From Rhizophagus irregularis (lineage: Eukaryota > Glomeromycota > Glomeromycetes > Glomerales > Glomeraceae), in NCBI RefSeq assembly GCF_026210795.1, contig NC_089439.1:4526001-4590000 (forward strand): 64,000 bases of DNA. The letters run 5' to 3'. Shown here in pieces: positions 12,144-23,029 of this stretch. The first letter of the stretch is position 1; every line of letters starts with the position of its first letter. The notes below the pieces were generated by a model that saw only the letters and a list, made by a program, of their open reading frames with translations, was not told where the DNA came from and did no database searches. The position numbers were made by a program, and so were the translations under genes.

Positions 12144-14072
12144 TCACAGATCAATATAAATGTGTCTACAAAGCTGTGGGAAGGTGGCTAGATGAGCTGT
12201 GCCTCCTGTATTACCAAAATTTGCATAAGCTTCAAAACATTTATATGCAGTTTTTAAATTTCCAACTAGTTTGCCATGTCTATTATATAGCCTATGTTGC
12301 ATTGCTGCATCAGTGAGTGTCATATAATTAAGTGATTCAAGATCTGGAAGAGAGTATGCATCAATGTTGTCTGCTCGTTTTGGACGAAATTTTTGCATGG
12401 AGCTGTTTCTGCTGTTCTCGCTTGGGTTTGGGCCACTAGAACTTGATGTAACTTGTGAATATTTCTTGTAACAATTATTAAGAACTTCAAACATTTTCGT
12501 GATTTTTGGCCTAAAATCTGGATCATGATGAACGGCTAAAAAAATATGTAAAAAAAAAGAAGCCAATTAAGTACAACAAATAAAATTGTAATTTAAAATA
12601 TTTTCTTTTACATACCTTCAATTTCTAATTGTTTAAATTCTTCTGGCATTTGACTATTTTCAGAAAATGGTTCTCTATACATTTTATTACGTACCTTATC
12701 AATTATATCTAAATTATCATTAATACCCTGATGTGGAATTCTTTCTTCAGCAATTTCCCAAAGTAAGATCCAAAACTATAAACCTCACTTCTTCGATCAT
12801 AATTAAAATATGAATATCTATCTAACACTTCAGGTGCGTAATATCTATATTTGTCTAAATTGCTTCTTGACGCAGATTCGTAACGGCTACTAAAATTTGC
12901 AAGTTTTGCTGTCTCATTAAGTGTAATTAATATATTTTCAGCCCTAATATCTCGATGAGAAAACAAAAAAAAAAAAAATTAGAAAAAATTTCGTTAATTA
13001 AATAAAAGCTGGTTATATAATTACCTCTACAGTTATTAAAAAATTTTAATCCACGAGCAATATCAAGGGATATACGTAATTTTAATTTAAGGTCGAAATC
13101 ATTTTTATTTTGATAAAAGTCACGTAAATTTCCATATTCAGCCCATTCATTCACAAAATGCCATTCTCTTCCATCATAAATTATTCCATAAAATTTTATG
13201 ATTTTTTGCCAATCATGAAGTTCTTTAAGAATTGTAATACTGCTTTGTAAATCCATTGGGTTATCTCTATTATAGATAAGCTTAAAAGCGAATTCAGCAC
13301 CTTTATTTGTTTTTTATACCATTTATATACACGTCTATATTCACGTGTTTTCTTATTATCATCACTTTCATAGTAATCAGAAAATTCTAGTGGATGTACC
13401 TGAAAGATATCATTAATTTTTGTTTGACTTCTAAATTTTCCTCTCGTAAAATGTTCCATTGTATTATTCATTGCATTAGCTTTTACAATTGTTGAAAAAA
13501 ACTTTTTACTTGAGTCTGCGAAGCAGTCGTTATCATCAATACCAGCCACCATCTCTTGTAAATACTATAATTTATTAAAATAATATAAATTAATTTTATG
13601 TTTCAATAATAAAATTCAATTTTTTAATCTTACTTTAAATAAATCGTCTTGATCGGATTTTAATTGTTCAAGTTCATCAGCAATTTCAACGTTAATAGAA
13701 TAAGACAATAAATTAATATAAACATCAAATTCTCCACATAATTCTTTAAAAACTTTCTCAACACTTTTTTCTTTAAGGTATTTTATCAAAGTTTTCATTA
13801 GAGAAATTTCTGATATAAGCTTTTTAATTCGTGCTATAATAGTAGATAATTCTTGTAAACGCATATAATTTATTTTATTAAAAAAAATCTCCTCTATCTT
13901 TTCTTTTTTCTCTAAGTTCTCGTACGGCTAATTCTGCTACATGAACTCGATTTTTTAATATTTCACAAGTTCGTTTATTATGTTCAGCAGCTTCTACTAA
14001 TTCGATGGTTTCGTTAAAAAAATTTCCAATTCCATTAATTAAAGGAAGAAATTTTGTAAATGGAACAACCAT
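12144..14072 (-). pseudogene. MLKL-like helical bundle plus pseudokinase with Sel1-like tail, broken
   Basis: Read on the minus strand, the segments join into one protein. A four-helix-bundle region (from Met at 14072 to about 13570) resembles the MLKL N-terminal domain. A kinase fold follows (about 13330-12540), then a Sel1-like stretch near the C-terminus (AYKCFEAYANFGN). The kinase has the AxK lysine (FAFKLI) and SHRDIRAENIL, but the DFG position reads ANFSS and no glycine loop is visible, so a pseudokinase is likely. Two introns are clean: 13633-13565 and 12615-12536. Lesions: an extra T near 13885-13892, a lost base in the T-run 13310-13315, a lost base near 12770, and no AG acceptor before the HRD exon (about 12966). 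Family knowledge: MLKL-type bundles act in membrane disruption in cell death; that role is inference here. Confidence 0.65.
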
Positions 14073-14610
14073 TAAAGCACTATTTTATTAATATTAAATT
14101 TACAAGTTTTAGATCACATTCCTAGTCTTACCCTAAGACTAAGCAAACATTTTACCACATTTTAATTCAAACAAACATACCTTGCAGCCATGAAAATCAT
14201 GATATTCCAATGACTCCGTGAAATAACTGATTCATCACGGTATCCATACCATAAAACCTTTAATATACTTATTTTGACTAATGATGATAGACTTTTTATT
14301 CCAATATTGATAGACTTTTTATCTATCTTTTTAAATAAACACCACCCGATGAAGTAATCAATTGATAATCAACGTGTAACATATGAGACTATTATCACGT
14401 TATACTGGTGACGAACAACATTTTATCAATAAAAGTTTACAAAAAAGAGAACCTTTTTTTAAAAAAATATATTGGATGATGCGATCAGCCGCAGTATATC
14501 GTGTTTATCATGTTTGCCGAGGCCTTTTTTATTATTTTTTTTATTTCCAGTTTTTTTTTCAAAACCAGAAACAACTGTATTGTTAGTCACTGTGTATTTG
14601 AAAAAGTATT
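14073..14610. other. Upstream flank of the pseudokinase gene
   Basis: AT-rich flank. Overlapping short frames on both strands near 14383-14735 come from T-runs and are not believed. The promoter of the pseudokinase gene would lie at the left end, but no specific element is identifiable. Confidence 0.4.
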
Positions 14611-14899
14611 TATATACCCTCAATACCCCTCTTTTTTTTTCATCATCTTTTTTTTCGTCAGCTAGCAATATTATATATACACAATATATACTTTCATCGT
14701 CTTTTTTTTTCGAGGTCTATCTTCTCTCTGCCTAAGCTTTTCTTTATTATGTCTTCTATCTCTTAGGCCCTTTTCTTTATGTCTTTCTTTAGAGAGTGTG
14801 GGTTAGGTTTGCGTGTGGTTATATCATATTTTTTTTCGTCTTTTTTTTTAGGACTATCTTCTCTCTGTCTAGGTTTTCTCTTATTAGGTCTTCTTTTTT

Positions 14900-15370
14900 A
14901 GACCCCTTTTTTTTGTTTCATCGTCCTTTTTTTTTGTTGTCATCTTTTTTTTTTTGTTTTTTTTTTGTTTTGTTTTTTTTTTGTTTTGTTGTCCTTTTTT
15001 TATTTCATAGTCCTTTTTTTATTTCATCGTCCTTTTTTTTATTTCATCATCCTTTTTTTTATTTCATCATCCTTTTTTTTATTTCATCCTCCTTTTTTTT
15101 ATTTCATCATCCTTTTTTTTATTTCATCCTCCTTTTTTTTATTTCATCATCCTTTTTTTTGTTTTTACATCCTTTTTTTTTGTTTTTTCATCTTTTTTTC
15201 TCGTTTCATCATCTTTTTTTTCACTTCATCATCTTTTTTCTTTCGTTTTGACATCTTTTTTTTGTTTTTTCATCTTTTTTTTTCGTTTCATCATCTTTTT
15301 TTTCACTTCATCATCTTTTTTCTTTCGTTTTGACATCTTTTTTTTGACATCTTTTTTTTTCATCTTTTTT
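14900..15370. repeat. T-rich minisatellite with a 20-bp core period
   Basis: From about 15001 to 15160 a 20-base unit (CC, eight Ts, then ATTTCATCAT with minor variants) repeats almost exactly. The flanks (14900-15000 and 15180-15370) hold looser versions with TTTTGTTTT, TTCATCATC and GACATC punctuation, and a segment near 15190-15260 is duplicated at 15270-15345. The long Phe/Ser/His-rich plus-strand frames across it are artefacts of the repeat. Confidence 0.85.
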
Positions 15371-15399
15371 TTAGATCTATCTTCTCTCTGTCTAGGTCT

Positions 15400-16010
15400 T
15401 CTCTTCTTTTGGCCAAAGGTATGTTGAACTGTTTCGTAAAGCTATCTGGTAAAGGTGAACAAGTGGATGCAATGATCAAGGAAGTTACGGCAACCTTGTG
15501 AGCTGGCAGGTCTATCTATAATAACTCTGTTAACTGACAGACCTGGCTGAGATATGAATAAGATCTTCTCAGTGTTGAGGTCTACTATTCCACAATGAGG
15601 AATAGTTACGTACCTTCCTCAACTTTGACTCATGCAATTGGTTTGTTCTCATTGAGGACTTTTGGATTCAGAGAACTGGAAGCACTTCGTGGCCACAGTT
15701 TTACTGTGAACGTCCTTCTCTGTTTTCAGAATTTCTGGATGATAACAAATCTTTTGTGTGTCCAGGAGAGATGTCAGTGAAAGGACACAATAACCTAAAG
15801 CTGTGTTTTTGTAAGTACTTTCAAACAGATACTTGTAGCTATACCTTTTATTGTGCAATTTTCAGGAACGGACGGTGAAAATATCGACACTAATATATAG
15901 GAAGAAGATCCGGACTGCTTTGTTATGTTACTTGATACTTTAGAAGGATACTGCCTCACGTCACTACCAGATGGCAGGATGAAATTCTTAAGTAGAGTAC
16001 TTAGCAAAAG
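15400..16010 (+). pseudogene. Unidentified coding-like stretch, possibly a decayed gene
   Basis: Base composition is more balanced than the surroundings. Plus-strand translation gives protein-like pieces in different frames, such as KLSGKGEQVDAMIKEV near 15440-15490 and DPDCFVMLLDTLEGYCLTSL near 15910-15970, separated by stops. No domain is recognised. A short inverted repeat (GGCAGGTCT / AGACCTGGC) lies at about 15505-15550. It could equally be a transposon fragment. Confidence 0.2.
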
Positions 16011-16019
16011 CTAACCATC

Positions 16020-16718
16020 CTTTTTAATTTATAGATGTCCCACAAGAAATTTTGTAAGAACAAAATAATTTTTAAAAGAAATTCAGCTCCTTGTTAGTGA
16101 ATGATTTTATCTTTGTAATTATTATTATTTAGATTTTAATCCTTTTTCATCATTTGACACCACTTTGCTAACAATGATTCAGACATAATTGTTCAAATAT
16201 AATATGATGGTAATATTTTCCATGTTGTGAACTTTTGAAATAATTAAAGATCTTTCTATGAATCATTAAACAAACATGAATTTGAAAATTTAAAAAAAAA
16301 AATTTTTAAATAGTTATTATTCATCAGTTTTTAATTAAATATTCGATATATAACAAATATTCCAAAGATATTAAAAATTCGTTATGGTGTTACACCTGAG
16401 ACATTAAAATTCATTATAAAGTTCGCTGACTTTATAAACTCTCTTATACAAAATAAATTTATTAGTAAATGAAATTCAAAGTGCATAGTAAATTCTCGAA
16501 AATTATCTTCAGTTTAAAGAAGAAGGATTATGCTAACTTAATTAAAAAAAAGGTAGATAAAATATTTGTAATTATCAATCATTAATTATTAACTTTAATA
16601 TACTTTTTCATAAATGATGTCTTAATTAGAAGAGATGTTTGATTCCAAAATTGTGAAAATTATCCCATTACTCATATCCTTTTGATATTAAATAGTATAA
16701 AATTAAAATATAAGAAAA
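16020..16718. other. Intergenic region downstream of the P450 gene
   Basis: AT-rich sequence with no frame or RNA that I can support. It would contain the 3' untranslated region and poly(A) site of the minus-strand P450 gene. Confidence 0.5.
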
Positions 16719-18448
16719 TCAATTTCTTGGTTTAATTTCAACTAATAATTCTTTACAAGCAGTTACAACGCCGTCACTCATAGTTTTAATAGGAGCATCC
16801 ATATCTACTAAATTAATTTCATATTTCCTAAACAATAAAGCCATCAAACAAACTAATTCAATCATTGCCAACTTTCTTCCTGGACATAATCTTAATCCTC
16901 CACCAAACATGATAAAAGAATTCTTCTTTGGCTCAAAATTTTCAACCATCCATCTATCAGGGTTAAATTTATTGGGTTCTTCCCAATAATCATCACAATT
17001 ATGAATAGCTTTAATATTAATTAGAAACAATGTGCCAGCTGGCCATTGATATCCCGCTACTTCATCAGGTTTATCAATACACCTTGTAAGCATGTGCTTA
17101 ATTGGGAAAACGCGAGCTGCTTCTTTCACAATTGCTTCACAGTAACTTAAACTATAAAAATCATCTTTAGTAATTGATCGCGTTTTATCACCTTGGAATA
17201 TACTATCAATTTCTTCTAGCATTTTTTTTTTCACATCTGGATTATGTGAAATATAATAAATAATGAATGTAAGCATATTCGCACTCTATATATATGAAAT
17301 AAAAAAAAACGAAATGGTTAATATAATTTCAAGTTAAAACACATTGCATTTCGATGATTAAAATTGTAAAATAAACCTAAAACATGAATTTCTTCAAAAA
17401 ATATACTTACTTTATAAGTTCCACTAAGAATTCCATCAAATAAATTAACGCGAATTTCAGTATCAGTCATAGGTCTATCGATTTCACCAGTTTCAATATA
17501 ATTATTATCACGAAGTGTATTTTTGATAATCATCGACGTCAACATATCATGCGGTAAAGGTTCGTCCAATGGTATATCTCCAATTTCTTTTCTACGTCTC
17601 TTAATCATTGCATTTAGCTTTTGATCAATAAAATCCTTATTTCGAAGTAAATCATCTGCTTTATTTTTAAAATATGGAACATAATTTCGTAACAAAGGTG
17701 AAACTATGAAAAATATTAAATATCCTATAAGAAGATTACTAAGTGCTTGAACAAATTTAACAGAATCATTGATTATTGCTGATGGAAAATGAGATTTTTC
17801 ATCACTAAAAGTATCAAAATAAGCTGCCATTGTATAAGATTTTGCACCAGTTAACAAACTAATAATCATATCATTTGTGTAATGGTTAAACCACTTTGAA
17901 AAATCCAATTTATTTTTATTTTCTTTAATAAATTCTTCTTTAAGAAACAATCTATCCCAATAATTTTCTAATTCATTGAAAAGCTTGTTAATACAATCAA
18001 TAGCTTCATCAGCAAATTTCGGTGACAAAATAGTTTGATTAAAAAAATGACGATTAAACATCCACGTTTTAAAATTATCATTTAATGATAGTCCCCATTC
18101 TAATCCTTTGCGATTTGGAAATTTCAACCCATGCGTACTTTCAGATAAAAGATCTTCAAGGTATTCTCTTCGACATAAAACTATAGTTCGTACACTTCCA
18201 CGTATACTTCCATAAAGCTCATATATGTCACCATATTTCTCATAACAATTACTATAAAACTTTTGGGCATCTTTATTAATCCAAGGAAAATAACCAATGA
18301 ATGGGAATGGGAATGGGAATGGACCAGGTATAGGATTGACACGAGTAAAATATTTGTAATAATAATGTGCTATGCAGACTATTAATATTGTATTCGACAA
18401 GAAGATATAATCATTAATTTCAAAATTCCCAAGTAGTTTAAAAAACAT
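16719..18448 (-). CDS. Cytochrome P450, two exons
   Basis: Exon 1 is 18448-17411 (346 codons) and exon 2 is 17285-16719. The intron 17410-17286 has a GTAAGT donor and an AG acceptor, phase 0, giving about 534 residues, typical for a microsomal P450. An N-terminal hydrophobic anchor (about residues 9-31) is followed by the Pro/Gly hinge PIPGPFPFPFPF. The ExxR motif is E401-R404 (KEAAR), a PDRW motif lies at 455-458, and the heme loop FGGGLRLCPGRKLA places the ligand Cys at about 480. The I-helix is unusual: the usual AG-x-[DE]-T-[ST] reads SGTYKSAN across the splice junction, lacking the acid-alcohol pair. Substrate unknown; endoplasmic-reticulum location is inferred from the anchor. The frame is intact. 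Confidence 0.92.
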
Positions 18449-18484
18449 CTTAATTCCTTATGTTGTATAATAACTTCTTCAGTT

Positions 18485-18545
18485 CTAAATTTTCTCAGGT
18501 ATATATACTGTATAAAATATATATAAGATATATATATTCGTTGTA
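18485..18545 (-). promoter_or_regulatory. TATA-rich candidate promoter of the P450 gene
   Basis: A dense run of TATATA/TATAAAATATATA lies 40-95 bases upstream of the P450 start codon at 18448. The position suits a TATA element, but the region is so AT-rich that the exact site cannot be chosen. Confidence 0.25.
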
Positions 18546-18785
18546 TTTACTAGACTATTCCAACTTAATTGTTTGTTTAATATCCAGATTTTCTGAAAAG
18601 TGTGAGGGGGAATAATTATATGTTTATATTTTTTAAGGGGCTGTGTTACGTTAAACATACTTATAATCCGCAAATATACATTTAACATCACGTTATTCTA
18701 AATTTGATTCAAGATGTGCTGATCGTCAAATTATTAGGTATGACTTTCACATGACTCATACTTTACCATCTCATTCAACTGCGTT
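18546..18785. other. Short intergenic stretch, no feature seen
   Basis: No gene, RNA or repeat is supported here. A 68-residue minus-strand frame overlapping the promoter region is not convincing. Confidence 0.4.
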
Positions 18786-18787
18786 GG

Positions 18788-19378
18788 TATCCCGAATGCC
18801 ATTTTCTCTGAATATATCATTTCCTGAAGAATAATTTTTCGATTCCACATTTCCAAAATTGGGTCATTTCCTGAAATTCTATTTTCCCTAATATTAATAA
18901 TATATCCCAAATGGACATTTTACTGGATTTAATGATGTATAACAATTTCTTTTTTTAGAATAGATTTTTTATTTATATTTAATAAATCACAATGACAAAA
19001 TAACATTGATTATACAAAAGCCTTAATAAAATGATTATACAATTTGTACATAAATTTTACGATCATCTGATCTACTACGCAGTAATTATTACTATACAGT
19101 AAGTACATAGATTTATTATAAACTTGGCAATAAAATTCTTAATGCAATAATTCCTTAATCCTTGTTATCATTTCCATATAAATAAATACATGTATTATGA
19201 AAAAAGTATAGTCTAGATATTGGAATTGAAATTCGGGAATTGAACTTAAGGAAGTTTGGTTGTATTCGGGAAATTGGAATTTCAGGAAATGATCCAGTTC
19301 GGGAAATGAGCATTCAGAAAAACGACTTCGAGAAATGGTATATTTGGGAAAATGGCATTCGAGAAAAGGTAACATAAT
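18788..19378. mobile_element. Element with long imperfect inverted arms built of CATTTCC/GGAAATG blocks
   Basis: The left arm (about 18788-18890) contains GAATGCCATTTTCTCTGAAT, TCATTTCCTGAAG and GGGTCATTTCCTGAAATTC. The right arm (about 19236-19375), read on the minus strand, has the same blocks in the same order, starting TCGAATGCCATTTTC and passing ATCATTTCCTGAAATTCC. The arms enclose about 350 bp of AT-rich noncoding DNA. Each arm is itself made of repeated [CG]AAATG / CATTTCC modules. This fits a foldback-type or MITE-like element. The minus-strand frame 19139-19375 is only this repeat translated. Confidence 0.6.
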
Positions 19379-19379
19379 A

Positions 19380-21440
19380 AATTTATGAAGCTGTATGTAA
19401 TAAAAGTGAAATAATTGATCTACTTATTGCCAGGAAAGTAAATCATTTAAAAGTAGAAGTTGAAGGAAATGTACATAAAGGCTGATCATTTATAACGATA
19501 TCCATTATCCATAGTATTGACACGTGAGTATGTCTTATTAAGATCGTCAGGGGCCAACGATATTCTGAAGCTTCTTGGCAGATTCGACTGTATCATATCC
19601 AATTTGTAAATTAATGTGTTGGTTATATTTGTTTCTTTACGTCATACATTTTCAATTTTGCGAAACTAGCCAGAAATAAACTTAAACAATAATTATTTGT
19701 GAGTTTTTTGTTTAAATTGATCAACAAAGCCTAGCCCCGTAAAATATCTCCTATGGATTGCGACATCGGGATCATGTAGACCGTTCAGTAAAAAGGGTAG
19801 CGTAACTTTTATATAAAAAAAGGCATGATCTTGAATGGTATGCACAGTGATACAATTATTAAATGGGAGGGTAACATATCAGTCACTCCGATGAGATGAT
19901 CGATATTTTTATCCCTATCCAATAATCCAATAATCATTATATAATTCGGGATCCTAACAGAGCATAAAAATATAAATCACATGCGATACAATACATTAAA
20001 GCGGTATATATTAAATTTATACAAAATAATATACATTTTTTAATTTACTTACATAATAATAACAATATAGATAACAGTACATTCTTTAAAAATAAGAAAG
20101 TCAATTTCTTACACATGCAACTATCACAATTATCATACTGACATAAATAATTTTCATAAGAGAATTCATATCTAACATTAATATGGTGATTAGCAAGATG
20201 AAGTAATCACTTACCTACCTACTAATGATGAAATTCAAAAAGAAAAAATGATGACGAATCCTTGAAGGGAGAAAAAAGGTCATTGAAAGAATTAAAATCG
20301 GTTATGATCAGCTTAGAGCATCTTCTATTTTAAAAAATTTCGAAAAGATTTTATTTTATTGTTAGTAAATGCAAGAAATATGGTTTGGAAATTACAAAGT
20401 TCCACCTTCTTTTTGGAGAATATTGGTTAATTTTCCGTAACATTAAAATTTTATATTTTATATTTTAGTATCCAAATATTTGTAAAGAACTATCAACCAT
20501 TGACTTGTGTTTAATAAAATTCTTATGTAAAAGATAGCCAAAGCAAAGACGATGTGGACGAGAGTGAAGTCTTGTTAAATTCAACGGTATGTTTGTAAGT
20601 TACAGTATCTTAATTAATTATCGTCCGTTGAAAGGATACGGGAAAATGCACAATTCCGCAACACTAAAAATATGATTTGGATACGGGATTTACAGGGAAT
20701 TTATACGGATTTACTTGATTCTGAATTTACTATTTATATAATCTTCCATTAATTAAATTAGTCAAAATCGTTAGATTTGGGATATCCTCAATGATGAAGA
20801 ACCATTTTCTCTGAATGCTGCCATCATACTTACTGTAAAGCATAAATCTTACAGTTATTACTACTATAGTTGTATTTAGTGACAATTTGACATATTATCA
20901 TGTTCTCTTCATTATTTCATACATTATTTTTTTGTCACTATTTCGTATATTATTCTTTCATTTCTTTTTTGATACTATGATGTTAAGAGAATATTAGACA
21001 AATAAAAACATATGAATGGAATAAACGTTCTGTAAATATAAATTCATGTATAATGTAGTATTTTATTTATTCACATGAGTGTAAAAATATCTGCAAGAAA
21101 TAGTAATATTACTAAACAAGTTCTTTGGGTAAGAATAAACTAACCTTTTTTTTTTACAGATCATATTGCATACGTATTAATAAAATTTCCGAAATTCAAA
21201 TGATTCATAAACATTAAATTAAAAATTTTGGGTTTATCTATTATCCGGTAAAACCATTGTTATTTTCATTTTTTTTTCATTTAATTCCATTTCCTTTTTT
21301 TTAGAAAATGTTTTTTATTCATGAATTTGGTAAAAGTGATGTAAAAAACTCCTGCAAAAAGCAACGTCAATTGATATTGACGTCATTTAAACTCATTAAT
21401 TATATAATCTTTTAACAACTTTAATTTTTTTTTATATGAT
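19380..21440. other. Intergenic region, no supported gene
   Basis: About 2 kb with a few GC-richer patches (19500-19620, 19730-19920, 20520-20720) but no coherent frame, RNA gene or repeat structure that I can identify. Confidence 0.5.
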
Positions 21441-21444
21441 AGGG

Positions 21445-22060
21445 CACTTTTACTTACAGCTGATATTAAAACATTGAATCAAGTAATGATTTAGGATGTA
21501 CCATTTGGGATATTGCTGTTTGTATTTAAAATAACGATGATAATGATATATTAAATTTTTTTAATTTTAAAATATAAAGGATATTTATGAAAATGGAACA
21601 AATGAAATTCTCCTTTCAAAAGTTCGTAATGAAGTGTTTATTATTTCATTTTCAAAATTTGGCATTGCGAATAGTGAATTTAAAGGTATATCGGGTACAC
21701 TAGATTACGTTCATAAAGCTTGCAAAATCTTGTAGACCCATTAAAGACACTGTCGGCAATATAGCAGAACTTGTTAAAGAAGGAAAAATTAAATATATTG
21801 GTCTTTCTGAATGTTCCGCAGAAACTCTTCGACGTGCTTATAAAGTTCATCCTATTGTCGAAGTCCAAGTAAGTATATCAATTTTTATTTATAATATCGT
21901 CATTATTTTAACGTTCAAATGACTAATATTAACCATTTCGATCTGTATTAAAATTATTTTTTAAGATTGAATATAGTTTCTTGGACTCTTTGATATTGAA
22001 ATAAATGGAATTATCGAAGCTTACCCGAATTAGGTAGCTTATAGCCTACTTAGACGCAGA
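21445..22060 (+). pseudogene. Aldo-keto reductase pseudogene with internal deletion
   Basis: Fragments in shifting plus-strand frames follow the order of the aldo-keto reductase family. A piece GCTIWDIA (near 21496) sits where family members carry the GCTFWDTADVYG motif with the catalytic Asp/Tyr. Then come NEILLSKVRNEVF and KFGIAN (near 21600-21670), GISGTLDYVHKAC (near 21690-21725), and EGKIKYIGLSECSAETLRRA (near 21780-21840) ending in HPIVEVQ before a GTAAGT donor at about 21869. After the intron, IEYS is followed by frameshifted remnants. The stretch that should carry the catalytic Lys/His and the DLYYQHR-like strand is missing between KAC and the next block (about 21720), and TAG stops interrupt. 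It is certainly nonfunctional. Confidence 0.75.
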
Positions 22061-22914
22061 TTTCTAACCGTATTATCATTTTGAAAACGTAGTAATTTTA
22101 CAAAATGTATGCATATGTATATTTTATTTAGGAAAATATAAGTCTATCGATGATAAAATTTATTCCACATTTTCAGGGTGACAATAAAAATTTTGGAAAT
22201 TGGACATAAATTTAATGAATTTGTGGGGGAAAAAGGCGTAACTTCAGTGTCAATTTAGTTTATCTTGGATTCTAGCTCAGTTAAATATTAACCTTAAAAA
22301 TTTTTACATTTCAATATCATAACACTTTATAAACTATAATATTTTATATACTTTTTACATCTAAAATATAGTTGAATTTTAATTTTTTGTAAGCTCATTA
22401 TGCCACGAAAAAGGCAATAGAAAACTATGTCACTGTTTTATATTATCGAAATATTATGCAAATAAAATTTTATCATCAAAATTGAATTTTTATTTCCGCC
22501 CTTTCATTGAACTTCAAATTTGGCTCATTAAACATCAATAGCTAATATATTCTAAAAATAAAATATTATTAATTAATTTAAATAATTAATAATTTAAAAA
22601 AGAAAATAAGTAATCCATTATTAAATATTTAATTTTTTTTTTATTATCATTGAAATTTATTGATAACGTAGAACTAATATGGTAATTAAAATTTTATTTT
22701 ACTACTGTATGAGTTTAAAGGTGTTTTGATTTTTTGAATTCTATGATTTGTTAAAACACTTTTTTTTCAAAAAACATCTAAAATTAAATTTGCAAAAAAT
22801 ATTTCTAGTCTACAAAAGTTTAACCTATTATCGTTATTTGTGCCTTTGTAGTATTTACATCATGATAAATTTTGTGATTATGATCAAATGATCATTATTT
22901 TGTTACGTTTACAA
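22061..22914. other. Intergenic region sharing a dispersed repeat with 27040-27210
   Basis: The stretch 22375-22550 (TTTGTAAGCTCATTATGCC, AAATTTTATCATCAAAATTG, GAACTTCAAATTTGG, CTCATTAAACATCAATA in order) resembles 27045-27200 in the same order, so it is a diverged dispersed repeat. No coding frame. Confidence 0.45.
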
Positions 22915-22917
22915 TGC

Positions 22918-23029
22918 AGCAATGTAGCACATGACATGTAGGTCAGTAATCTTGGTAGTTACACCACTTATCGTCTATGGAAACTTAATTTTTCTTTTGC
23001 ACTATTATTAATTTTTTTTTTTTACAAAA
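22918..23029 (+). promoter_or_regulatory. Conserved upstream block of kinase copy A
   Basis: AATGTAGCACATGACA lies about 109 bases before the ATG, and the same string lies about 115 bases before the ATG of the duplicate kinase (31709-31724). A T-run plus ACAAAA precedes both start codons. Conservation may only reflect recent duplication, but the position suits a promoter element. Confidence 0.3.

Noticed and set aside
14796-15333. Long plus-strand frames rich in Phe, Ser and His
   Set aside because: They are the direct translation of the T-rich minisatellite in overlapping frames and have no protein-like sequence.
19139-19375. Minus-strand frame of repeated SIPEFQF-like words
   Set aside because: This is the inverted arm of the foldback-like element in translation, not a gene.
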